A stretch of DNA of 64,000 nt, taken from positions 310,001 to 374,000 of the forward strand of contig NZ_CATNVD010000001.1 of the NCBI RefSeq assembly GCF_951230155.1, in the 5' to 3' direction. A program made the position numbers and the translations under genes. The notes beneath the pieces were generated by a model, which worked only from the letters and a program-made list of their open reading frames with translations, made no database searches and was not told the DNA's origin. Positions 26,764 through 34,511 of the stretch are shown piece after piece. Numbering within the stretch: position 1 is the first letter of the stretch; each line of letters begins with the position of its first letter. The DNA is from Parablautia sp. Marseille-Q6255 (GTDB lineage Bacteria > Bacillota > Clostridia > Lachnospirales > Lachnospiraceae).

Positions 26764-27921
26764 TCATACCCCGAATATTGCCATGAATGTTCCGGCTGCG
26801 ACAGCCGTACCGATAACACCTGCTACGTTTGGTCCCATTGCATGCATCAGCAGGAAGTTTGTCGGATCTGCTTCCGCACCGACCTTCTGTGATACACGCG
26901 CTGCCATCGGTACTGCAGATACGCCTGCGGAACCGATCAGCGGATTGATCTTGCCGCCTGTCAGCTTGCACATCAGTTTTCCAAGGAGTACGCCGCCGGC
27001 TGTACCAAATGCGAATGCTACAAGTCCAAGAATAACGATCTTGATCGTATTCATGTTCAGGAATGCCTCTGCACTCGTCGTAGCACCTACGGATGTACCA
27101 AGCAGGATAACAACGATATACATCATCGCGTTGGAAGCTGTCTCTGTAAGCTGCTTTACAACACCAGACTCACGGAACAGGTTACCAAGCATCAGCATAC
27201 CTACAAGCGGAGCTGTGGACGGAAGAAGCATACATACAACGATCGTAATGATGATCGGGAAGAGGATCTTCTCCAGCTTGGAAACCGGACGGAGCTGTTC
27301 CATCTTGATCTTTCTCTCTTCTTCTGTTGTGAGCAGCTTCATGATCGGAGGCTGGATGATCGGAACGAGAGACATATAGGAATATGCCGCTACGGCGATC
27401 GGTCCCATCAGGGCTGTCTGTCCAAGCTTACCTGCAAGGAAGATCGATGTCGGGCCGTCTGCACCACCGATGATAGAGATCGCTGCTGCTGCCTTGCCGT
27501 TGAAGCCAAGGAAGATAGCCAGGAAATAAGCTACATAGATACCAAGCTGTGCTGCTGCACCGAGCAGAAAGCTCTTCGGGTTTGCGATCAGCGGACCGAA
27601 GTCTGTCATCGCGCCGACACCCATGAAAATCAGTGACGGAAGAATACTCCACTCATCCATCAGATAGAAATAATGGAGAAGACCGCCTGCATGTTCAATA
27701 CCGTTTGCGTCTGTATATGGCTGCGCCATAATATCCGGGTAGATATTTACGAGCAGCATACCGAATGCGATCGGGACAAGCAGCAGAGGTTCAAATCCGT
27801 GTTTGATTGCCAGATACAGGAACACACAGGCTACTGCGATCATGACATAGTTTCCCCATGTCAGATTCAGGAACGCTGTCTGATCCAGTAAGTTGGACAA
27901 CGTATTTGTAATGTAAGACAT
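26764..27921 (-). CDS. oadB: Na+-pumping decarboxylase beta subunit (OadB/MmdB/GcdB)
   Basis: The 385-residue integral membrane protein has about ten hydrophobic segments. Family landmarks are visible: LPSLIFMGVGAMTDFGPLIA, IIGGADGPTSIFLAGKL with the conserved Asp of the Na+ pathway, and GSAGVSAVPMAARVSQKVG. It decarboxylates carboxybiotin and couples this to outward Na+ transport. GGGAGG precedes the ATG. The preceding gene is the biotin carrier. Confidence 0.93.
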   Translation of the reverse strand: MSYITNTLSNLLDQTAFLNLTWGNYVMIAVACVFLYLAIKHGFEPLLLVPIAFGMLLVNIYPDIMAQPYTDANGIEHAGGLLHYFYLMDEWSILPSLIFMGVGAMTDFGPLIANPKSFLLGAAAQLGIYVAYFLAIFLGFNGKAAAAISIIGGADGPTSIFLAGKLGQTALMGPIAVAAYSYMSLVPIIQPPIMKLLTTEEERKIKMEQLRPVSKLEKILFPIIITIVVCMLLPSTAPLVGMLMLGNLFRESGVVKQLTETASNAMMYIVVILLGTSVGATTSAEAFLNMNTIKIVILGLVAFAFGTAGGVLLGKLMCKLTGGKINPLIGSAGVSAVPMAARVSQKVGAEADPTNFLLMHAMGPNVAGVIGTAVAAGTFMAIFGV

Positions 27922-27982
27922 TTCTTTACCTCCCAGTTCAAATTCTCAGACAATGTCTGTTGCGTTCAGGCTTCTCCCGCTC

Positions 27983-28357
27983 TTAGTTCAGAGTAGCGAG
28001 AACGTCGCCTGATTCGATTGCCTGACCTGCTGTTACATCGATGCTTGCTACCGTACCATCCTGCGGAGCAACAACCGGGATCTCCATCTTCATTGCCTCA
28101 AGTACTACGATCGGATCACCTGCTTTTACAGCCTGTCCAACACTTGCCTCAACCTTGTATACCTTGCCCGGTACGGAAGCTGCTACCTTGACTGATCCTG
28201 CGCCGCCTGCTGCCGGAGCTGCCTTCGGAGCCGGTGCTGCTTTTGGCGCTGCCTTCGGTGCTGCCTTCGGAGCCGGTGCCGGTGCTCCTGTGCCTGTTCC
28301 TTCTTCTACTGTTACATCGTATACATTGCCATTTACTGTGATTGTATATGTTTTCAT
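27983..28357 (-). CDS. biotin carboxyl carrier subunit
   Basis: The 124-residue protein has a short N-terminal strand region (YTITVNGNVYDVTVEEG), a flexible Ala-Pro-Lys linker with repeated APKAAPKAAP, and a biotinyl domain with the biotin-accepting Lys in VLEAMKMEIPV. It shuttles CO2 from the carboxyltransferases to the membrane beta subunit, like MmdC/GcdC. AGGAGG lies ten bases upstream of the ATG. Confidence 0.95.
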   Translation of the reverse strand: MKTYTITVNGNVYDVTVEEGTGTGAPAPAPKAAPKAAPKAAPAPKAAPAAGGAGSVKVAASVPGKVYKVEASVGQAVKAGDPIVVLEAMKMEIPVVAPQDGTVASIDVTAGQAIESGDVLATLN

Positions 28358-28375
28358 GAATATGTCCTCCTGTAC

Positions 28376-29212
28376 TTAGGCTCTGTGCCAGTTTCTTTTA
28401 TTTGCTTTTTTAATGGAACGAACGACAAATCCGTCTGTTGATGTCTGTTCGGAAGCTGCGATCGCCGCTGTGATAACTGCGACAAGCTCAAGATCATCTG
28501 TCAGATCCTCTTCCTCTGCAACCGGAGCCGGTGCTGCTGGTGCCGGTGCTGCTGCCGGCGTCGGCTCACTCTTCTTTGTCCGCTTCTCGATCATATCCGG
28601 GATGATATGGAGCTGTCCGATCAGCCAGCTTAAGAAAAGCAGTGTTAAAAATACAATGCCAAGTCCCATAACCGTATTCAGGCCTGCCTGCTGCATTTTC
28701 ACTGCCATCGGGTATTCGATATCCCAGTTCATGGTAGCTGTCTGCTGTTCCGGATTGACTGTGTATTTTACCGTTACTGTTGTGTTGTCATCCACCTTCT
28801 CATATTTTACATGTCCGGTGATCTCCGTTCCCTCTGCATTGAGCGTTGCATCTGTGACTTCCACAAACGCACCAAGCTCTTCTTTTACGGATTTCCAGTT
28901 GCCTGCAACTGCCTGGCTCGTTATATCATCGCTCTCAATGAGCTGTTCGATCTCGTTGTCTGTCCAGGAAGAAATCTGAGCAAGCTGTGATTCGAGAAGC
29001 CCTTTGGCCATATCCTCCGGAGTCGCAGGAGCTTCTGTCTGTGTCCCCTGCTCTGACTGCGCTGCCTCTGTGCCTGCTTCTGTCGCTGCAGTCTCTGCCT
29101 CTGTCACCTGCTCTGTTGCCGCAGTCTCCGTCTCCTCCGCATATACGCCCATGGAAAGAGCTGACACTGTAAGCCCCACAGCAAGTAATACTGCGCTTAA
29201 TCTACGTTTCAT
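28376..29212 (-). CDS. OadG-type gamma subunit with N-terminal extracytoplasmic domain
   Basis: The C-terminal third matches the decarboxylase gamma subunit: one membrane helix (GLGIVFLTLLFLSWLIGQL), an Ala-Pro linker and the conserved DDLELVAVITAAIAASE plus VVRSIKKA segment that binds the complex. Ahead of it are a signal peptide (LSAVLLAVGLTVSALSMGVYA), an Ala-Thr-Glu-rich stretch and a ~120-residue domain that should lie outside the cell (SSWTDNEIEQLIESDD, YEKVDDNTTVTVKYTV); it resembles DUF3887-like folds, but that is a guess. Classical OadG is only about 85 residues. The ATG at residue 4 of the longest frame is preferred over the upstream GTG because AGGTG is correctly spaced. Confidence 0.8.
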   Translation of the reverse strand: MKRRLSAVLLAVGLTVSALSMGVYAEETETAATEQVTEAETAATEAGTEAAQSEQGTQTEAPATPEDMAKGLLESQLAQISSWTDNEIEQLIESDDITSQAVAGNWKSVKEELGAFVEVTDATLNAEGTEITGHVKYEKVDDNTTVTVKYTVNPEQQTATMNWDIEYPMAVKMQQAGLNTVMGLGIVFLTLLFLSWLIGQLHIIPDMIEKRTKKSEPTPAAAPAPAAPAPVAEEEDLTDDLELVAVITAAIAASEQTSTDGFVVRSIKKANKRNWHRA

Positions 29213-29226
29213 GTGATTCACCTCGC

Positions 29227-30663
29227 TTAAACTGTTCCGTGCTTTTTGGACGGGCGATCATCTCTCTTTGTGAATAACATCTCGAATGCACCGATCACAT
29301 ATTTTCTTGTGTCTTCTGCCTCGATGATATTATCTACATAGCCTCTTCTGGCTGCTGCTGCTGCGCTTGACTGAAGGGCTGCATACTCTGCCGCCTTCTC
29401 ATTGATAACCTTCGCGTCTGCATCTGCATACATGATCTTTGCCGCAAGCTGCGCATCCATCATGCCGATCTGTGCCTGACTCCATGCAAATGTCATATCA
29501 GCACCGATCGCCTTGCTGTTCATTGCAACGTATGCGCTGCCGAACGCCTTTCCGATGATCACGTTTACCTTCGGAACTGTCGCATTTGCGAAAGCGTATG
29601 TAAGCTTTGCCACAGCCTTTGCGATCTTTTTCTCAGAACACTTGGAAGCCTTAAAGCCTGTCACATTCGTCAGAGTCAGTACCGGGATCTCAAACGCATC
29701 ACAGAATGTAACGAACTGTGCCGCCTTCTCTGCTCCTCTTGCGCTTAATACACTTTCGAAAGACTCCTTCAGTGCGCCTTCCTCATCATAGATCTCTGTG
29801 CGGTTTGCAACTACGCCGACGGTCGTTCCGTTCAGACGGATGAAGCCTGTCACCATATCCGGTGCATAAGCAGCCTTTACCTCGACGAAATTATTGTCAT
29901 CAGCGATATTGGAAATGAGGATGGACGTATCTCCCGCTGCATTTGCAAGATCTGCGCATACACGGTTAAGATCATCTGTGCACTCCTCATAGGACATATC
30001 ATCTTCGTTGTTGGCCGGAAGCATTGTCACAAGTTCACGGATGCCTGCAAGGATCTCATCCTCTGTGCCAACGAAATCAACCAGACCTGCCTCTTCACTC
30101 TGGAAAGCTGCTGCTGCAGTATTGCACTTCTCTTTTGTGTTTCCATCAAGTGCATTCGGGGAGTTTACAAAAAGCTCTGCCTTCTTGCCTTCCATAAATG
30201 TGAAATCTGTCAGCGCCGGTACAAGTGCCAGACCGCCGCCGCATGTCCCGAATACTGCGGAAATCTGCGGAATAACGCCGGATGCCAGTGTCTGCTTCAT
30301 ATAGATCTCGCCAAATGCATTCAGTGCATCTGTAGCCTCCTGAAGTCTAAGGCCTGCGCAGTCAAGAAGTCCGATCACCGGAGCTCCCATTTTCATCGCC
30401 ATATCGTAAAGACCTGCGATCTTTTTCGCATGCATCTCACCAATGGTTCCGCCAAGTACAGACGCATCCTGGCTGTACACATAAACCAGATTGCCATCAA
30501 TCACACCGTAACCTGTGATCACGCCATCACCCGGTGTCTCCGTCTGCTGCATGTTGAAATCAGTACTTCTGGCAGTAACGTATCCGCCGATCTCAACAAA
30601 ACTGTTCTCATCAAGCAAAGAAGCGATTCTTTTGCCTGCTAAGCTTTGTGCTGTATTACTCAT
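29227..30663 (-). CDS. acyl-CoA carboxyltransferase subunit (MmdA / transcarboxylase 12S type)
   Basis: The 478-residue crotonase-fold carboxyltransferase is the first gene of the operon. Acyl-CoA carboxyltransferase features include GDGVITGYGVIDGNLVYVYS, AVFGTCGGGLALVPALTDF, LTNVTGFKASKCSE and VIIGKAFGSAYVAMNSKAIG. It is somewhat shorter and more divergent than typical MmdA. The family moves CO2 between biotin and an acyl-CoA such as methylmalonyl-CoA. With the OadA-type gene in the same operon, the complex could use two carboxyl donors. GGAGGG is seven bases before the ATG. Confidence 0.85.
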   Translation of the reverse strand: MSNTAQSLAGKRIASLLDENSFVEIGGYVTARSTDFNMQQTETPGDGVITGYGVIDGNLVYVYSQDASVLGGTIGEMHAKKIAGLYDMAMKMGAPVIGLLDCAGLRLQEATDALNAFGEIYMKQTLASGVIPQISAVFGTCGGGLALVPALTDFTFMEGKKAELFVNSPNALDGNTKEKCNTAAAAFQSEEAGLVDFVGTEDEILAGIRELVTMLPANNEDDMSYEECTDDLNRVCADLANAAGDTSILISNIADDNNFVEVKAAYAPDMVTGFIRLNGTTVGVVANRTEIYDEEGALKESFESVLSARGAEKAAQFVTFCDAFEIPVLTLTNVTGFKASKCSEKKIAKAVAKLTYAFANATVPKVNVIIGKAFGSAYVAMNSKAIGADMTFAWSQAQIGMMDAQLAAKIMYADADAKVINEKAAEYAALQSSAAAAARRGYVDNIIEAEDTRKYVIGAFEMLFTKRDDRPSKKHGTV

Positions 30664-30700
30664 TCTTCAGCCCTCCATTGTTATATTAATAATGTAAACC

Positions 30701-30741
30701 AATTTCTGCCGAGTCTATAGTAGCGTGTTTGGCAGAAAATT
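30701..30741. promoter_or_regulatory. candidate operator: inverted repeat spanning the decarboxylase promoter
   Basis: AATTTCTGCC and GGCAGAAAATT form near-perfect inverted arms separated by 20 bp, with the -10 box between them. Arm centres are about three helical turns apart, as in dimeric repressor sites. Confidence 0.55.
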
Positions 30742-30745
30742 GCAA
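30717..30745 (-). promoter_or_regulatory. promoter of the decarboxylase operon
   Basis: Minus strand: TTGCAA, 17-bp spacer, TACTAT, about 55 bp upstream of the first gene. It overlaps the inverted repeat described above. Confidence 0.65.
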
Positions 30746-30780
30746 GTCTTTTCGCCATATTTTTCAAGAAGACAGCTACA

Positions 30781-31986
30781 TTATCCGGTATAGAGAAACA
30801 AAATTCTGTGTATCAGTTCCCGCAGGCAGGAAGTGTAATTCCAGACCGGCACAACCTCCCTCGCAACGACCGGATACTGCGCATATACAGTACCGCCGAC
30901 CAGGTAGCTGACACGCCCTACCTCCTGCCCCTTCTGCACCGGCGCCTGCAGATTTTCCGCCAGCTTCGTGCGCACCTCAACCTGCTCCCCGGGCTGCATC
31001 AAAACGGTCGTATTACTCACTTTTCCTGTTGTCCCTGCGTAATCAACAGCAGTGGCAACAGATGGCACGCTTCCTCCCGAAACGCAGATATCAGCCGTCT
31101 TTTGCGGCTGTTCCACAAGTAAGCGTTTCTCAAAATTTTCAAATCCATACTTTACCAGCTTTTTGGTATCCACCCATTTATAGCCTTTATTATTCGGCCA
31201 TCCGCATGCCAGCAAAGAGACGATCAGAAGCCGTCCATCGCGCTGTGCTGCACCAATATAACAGTAGCCTGCCTTCCCGGTAAATCCGGTCTTTCCGGAT
31301 ACTGCCTCTTTCAGGATCGTAAGCAGCGCGTTGTGATTTGTGCAGGAATAGTTCCTGCTTCCCGCTACATTTGTAAAGGTGTGGGAAGCTGCCCGTGTGA
31401 TCTTTAAGAACAGCCCGGAGCATTCGGACTGTCTCAGACAGTAACGCATGACCAGGGCAAGCTCTTCTGCCGTCGTATGATGCTCCCCGCGCGCATCCTG
31501 TGCATCCAGTCCGTTCGGAGTGATATAGTATGTATTTTCACAGCCGATCTGCGCGGCCTTCTGGTTCATCCGATCTGCAAATCCCTGGACGCTTCCGCCT
31601 ACGGCCTCTGCAATACACACAGCCGTATCATTATGTGACTCCAGCATCAGAGAATACAGCAGATCCTCCAGATAAAAGGTATCTCCTTTTATCATCCCAA
31701 GCTTTACCTTCGGCTGCGCTGCTGCATTTTCTGAAACGGTGCAGATCATATCCAGCTCCGCCTGCTCCAGCGCTACGATACATGTCATGATCTTTGTTGT
31801 GCTTGCCATAGGCATAGGAGTATCTTCCCCCCGCCCATAAAGAATACGCCCGCTGTCTCCATCCATCAGGACGGCACTGCGGGCGTATAGCTCCATCTCC
31901 TCATACGCCGCCGCTGTCTGCGGCACATACAGGAGGATAAAAAAACAACTGATCCAGGTCACGCACTGCTTCCATCTGTCTTTCAT
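30781..31986 (-). CDS. D-alanyl-D-alanine carboxypeptidase (DacF-like)
   Basis: The 401-residue penicillin-binding carboxypeptidase trims the terminal D-Ala of peptidoglycan stem peptides outside the membrane. A signal peptide leads in (TWISCFFILLYVPQTAAAY). Active-site motifs are SxxK in MASTTKIMTC, SxN in LESHNDTAV and KTG in VSGKTGFTGKAGY. A C-terminal beta domain follows, ending in a hydrophobic-aromatic tail that may associate with the membrane. GGAGGG precedes the ATG. It lies downstream of scpA-scpB. Confidence 0.92.
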   Translation of the reverse strand: MKDRWKQCVTWISCFFILLYVPQTAAAYEEMELYARSAVLMDGDSGRILYGRGEDTPMPMASTTKIMTCIVALEQAELDMICTVSENAAAQPKVKLGMIKGDTFYLEDLLYSLMLESHNDTAVCIAEAVGGSVQGFADRMNQKAAQIGCENTYYITPNGLDAQDARGEHHTTAEELALVMRYCLRQSECSGLFLKITRAASHTFTNVAGSRNYSCTNHNALLTILKEAVSGKTGFTGKAGYCYIGAAQRDGRLLIVSLLACGWPNNKGYKWVDTKKLVKYGFENFEKRLLVEQPQKTADICVSGGSVPSVATAVDYAGTTGKVSNTTVLMQPGEQVEVRTKLAENLQAPVQKGQEVGRVSYLVGGTVYAQYPVVAREVVPVWNYTSCLRELIHRILFLYTG

Positions 31987-32097
31987 ACAAAAGGCCCTCC
32001 GCCACCAGCTCTTAGCATATGTATGCGCCAGCTGACCGCTGTATGACTGATGCAGCTCCTGTGCCTGTCTGGATACCTGCCGGGATATTCCCGGTAT

Positions 32098-32673
32098 TCA
32101 GACCTCCAGATCCAGCTTCATTTGTACTTCTTCTTCAGCCTCTGCTTTAAAGTCCTCTATCTGAACCGGATTCAGAGTAGGAAGATCTTCCAGGGAATGT
32201 ACTCCGAAATGGCGCAGGAATTCCTCTGTTGTGCCAAACAGGAGCGGTCTGCCCGGCGCATCCAGTCTCCCAAGCTCTGTGACCAGGTTGTATTCGACCA
32301 GCTTATTTACTGCATGGTCGCACTTTACCCCACGGATCTTTTCTATCTCAAGCTTTGTGATCGGCTGCTTATACGCAATGATCGACAGAGTCTCCATCAC
32401 AACGTCGCTCAACGCGATCTTACGCGGCTGCTTTGCCACACGGATCAGATACTCATACAGCTCTGTTTTCGTACAAAGCTGATACGCATCCTCCAATTCC
32501 AGGATCTGTATCCCCCGCTCCTGCGCCTGATAGCGCTTCATCATCCCTGTAATGATCTCTTTTACTGTACCTGTATCCAGTTCGACTGCTTTTGCGATCT
32601 TTTCCAGCTCAACAGATCCGCCCATCGCAAAAAGAATCGCTTCGATCGCCGCTTCTGTCTTTTTTGTGTCCAC
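32098..32673 (-). CDS. scpB: segregation and condensation protein B
   Basis: The 191-residue protein consists of two winged-helix domains (AAIEAILFAMGGSVELEKIA; VMETLSIIAYKQPITKLEIE with the family's IAYxQPITRxEIE signature). It forms the SMC-ScpAB condensin with ScpA. It starts at GTG with GGAG upstream. An acidic tail (FKAEAEEEVQMKLDLEV) ends the protein. Confidence 0.95.
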   Translation of the reverse strand: MDTKKTEAAIEAILFAMGGSVELEKIAKAVELDTGTVKEIITGMMKRYQAQERGIQILELEDAYQLCTKTELYEYLIRVAKQPRKIALSDVVMETLSIIAYKQPITKLEIEKIRGVKCDHAVNKLVEYNLVTELGRLDAPGRPLLFGTTEEFLRHFGVHSLEDLPTLNPVQIEDFKAEAEEEVQMKLDLEV

Positions 32674-32714
32674 TCGTATTTCTCCTCAATCCTTTGAACG
32701 CATCCTAAAAACGC

Positions 32715-33497
32715 TCAGTCATAATCTCCGGACAGCTCTCCAAGCTCTCCTTCCTTTCCGGTAAACCGTATCTGAATATCTGCAAAGGTCTCCGGCTGCT
32801 CGACCTCTACCTGTCCCTCCTTCATCAGCTGCAAAAGCGTCAGAAAAGTGACGATCTTATACATCTTTCCTCTGCGAAGCCGCAGAATCTCGCCGAACAT
32901 ACAGCTTCCGCGCTCCATAATATAGGAGCTCACAAAATGCATCGTCTCACTTAAGTCAAATTCTTCTTTTTTTACGTTCCCAAACCGGCTTCTGATCGGA
33001 TCTACACGATCCTCCTGCCTGCGAAGAATATCCTGAAAGGTGGCGTACAGTTTCTGAAGCGTCACATTTCCCAGAAGCGCATCAATATCAACGGGTTCGC
33101 GATATGCTTTCACCTCATCTGGTATCGTCGGCTCCTTGAACATCCGAAAAGAAGCGTCCTCCTGCCGGTCGCGCAGCTCATACGACATATACTTGTACAT
33201 TTTGTATTCCAGAAGCTTCTGCACAAGCTCCTCCCTCGGATCGATCTCCTCTCCTTCCTCCGTCACCTCCGGCGGAAGCAGCATCCTTGATTTAATATCC
33301 AGAAGCGTTGCCGCCATCACAAGGAATTCGCTCATGATATCGAGATCCTCATTTGGAATATCCTTGATGTATTCCATGTACTGTTCTGTGATCTCCACGA
33401 TCGGAATGTCGTAAATATTTACTTTATTTTTTTCGATCAAATGCAGCAGAAGATCGAGCGGTCCCTCAAACGCCTGCAGTTTTACCGGTATTCCCAT
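32715..33497 (-). CDS. scpA: segregation and condensation protein A
   Basis: The 260-residue kleisin subunit of bacterial condensin shows the ScpA N-terminal signature (FEGPLDLLLHLIEKNKVNIYDIPI, split here only by reading) and the MAATLLDIKSRMLLP helix. The C-terminal winged helix (VTFLTLLQLMKEGQVEV) contacts Smc. scpB follows 41 bp downstream, the usual order. Confidence 0.93.
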   Translation of the reverse strand: MGIPVKLQAFEGPLDLLLHLIEKNKVNIYDIPIVEITEQYMEYIKDIPNEDLDIMSEFLVMAATLLDIKSRMLLPPEVTEEGEEIDPREELVQKLLEYKMYKYMSYELRDRQEDASFRMFKEPTIPDEVKAYREPVDIDALLGNVTLQKLYATFQDILRRQEDRVDPIRSRFGNVKKEEFDLSETMHFVSSYIMERGSCMFGEILRLRRGKMYKIVTFLTLLQLMKEGQVEVEQPETFADIQIRFTGKEGELGELSGDYD

Positions 33498-33515
33498 CTG
33501 ATATCTTTATTCCTT

Positions 33516-34319
33516 TCAGACAAAATCGATCACCACAAGCTGCGGCGGATTGTTGATGCGCAGCGGTATCGTATGACTTCCCAGACCGCCGCTGACGATC
33601 AGCCGCTTCCCGTCTGTGATCTCATACATGCCGCGGTCATAACGCGGAAAAGGCCGAAGCTGCGGACTGATCAGGCCACCCAGATACGGCACCCGGACAA
33701 GTCCTCCGTGCAGATGCCCGGAAAGCGCCAGATCCGCTCCCCATGCCGCATATATCTTCGCATATACCGGATGGTGGGCAAGCAGAATATTGTATGCCGA
33801 CGCATCCGGCTCTCCGATCAGATCGGTTATCTGCATCCTCGTAAGCTGCGGCATCTTTCCCTTGTAAAAATATTCCCCCGGAAGCTCCAGTCCCCAGATC
33901 GCAAGCGGAAATCTGCCGATCTGGACGCGCTCGCACCCATTTTCGATCAGGTGGACTCCAAAGCTTCTGATCTTGTCCGCATACCGCTCATACGCATCTG
34001 CATATCGTTCTGTATTGATCTTCATACGATGCTCATGATTTCCGTTTGCATAAAAGACCGGATATTTCCTTGTGAGCTCATCCATCAGCTCCAGTGCCGC
34101 GTCCATCTCCACCGCATCCTTTGCTGCTGTCAGCATGTCTCCTGCAATGAGCACAAGGGATGGATCCGCGCTGCGGATCGCCGCCAAAAGTCTGCAATTA
34201 TGGTCGCCGTAGCTTGCATTATGCAGATCACTTAGAAAAACAGCCGAAAACGGCTGCTGTATATTGTGCTGACCCTTCTCTGCCTTTATCCGGTATCGCG
34301 CTACTTTAAACTCCGGCAT
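33516..34319 (-). CDS. calcineurin-like metallophosphoesterase (YaeI/YkuE type)
   Basis: All five phosphoesterase motifs are present: LSDLHN, IAGDML, YANGNHEHR, LAHHPVY and SGHLHGG. The family is a dimetal hydrolase; UDP-diacylglucosamine or similar lipids are substrates of some members, but none is assigned here. No clear signal peptide is seen. A GTG at 34328 is the alternative start; the spacing from AAAGGA is short for the GTG and long for the ATG, so this choice is uncertain. It heads the scpA-scpB transcript. Confidence 0.85.
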   Translation of the reverse strand: MPEFKVARYRIKAEKGQHNIQQPFSAVFLSDLHNASYGDHNCRLLAAIRSADPSLVLIAGDMLTAAKDAVEMDAALELMDELTRKYPVFYANGNHEHRMKINTERYADAYERYADKIRSFGVHLIENGCERVQIGRFPLAIWGLELPGEYFYKGKMPQLTRMQITDLIGEPDASAYNILLAHHPVYAKIYAAWGADLALSGHLHGGLVRVPYLGGLISPQLRPFPRYDRGMYEITDGKRLIVSGGLGSHTIPLRINNPPQLVVIDFV

Positions 34320-34346
34320 CGTACTCACCCGTCCTTTCTCAGGTCA

Positions 34347-34429
34347 TACCGCACAGCTGGTACTGTGCGGCACAAACCGCTTCACACTGCACAGCGATTC
34401 CCGCAGCCTGGATACGCTCCGGGAATCCT
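34347..34429 (-). other. structured 5' leader of the metallophosphoesterase-scpAB transcript
   Basis: Between promoter and gene the minus strand holds two hairpins: GATTCCCG with CGGGAATC, and CCGCACAG with CTGTGCGG. Neither is followed by a strong T-run. I do not recognise a riboswitch class. Confidence 0.5.
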
Positions 34430-34441
34430 GATCATTTTTCT

Positions 34442-34470
34442 ATTATATCATATTTCTGCTTCTGTGCCAA
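34442..34470 (-). promoter_or_regulatory. promoter of the metallophosphoesterase-scpA-scpB operon
   Basis: Minus strand: TTGGCA, 17-bp spacer, TATAAT, about 120 bp upstream of the first gene. Confidence 0.7.
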
Positions 34471-34511
34471 CGGTGCCATATCCCCGCTTTTGTCTCCATC
34501 TCCCGCCGGCT

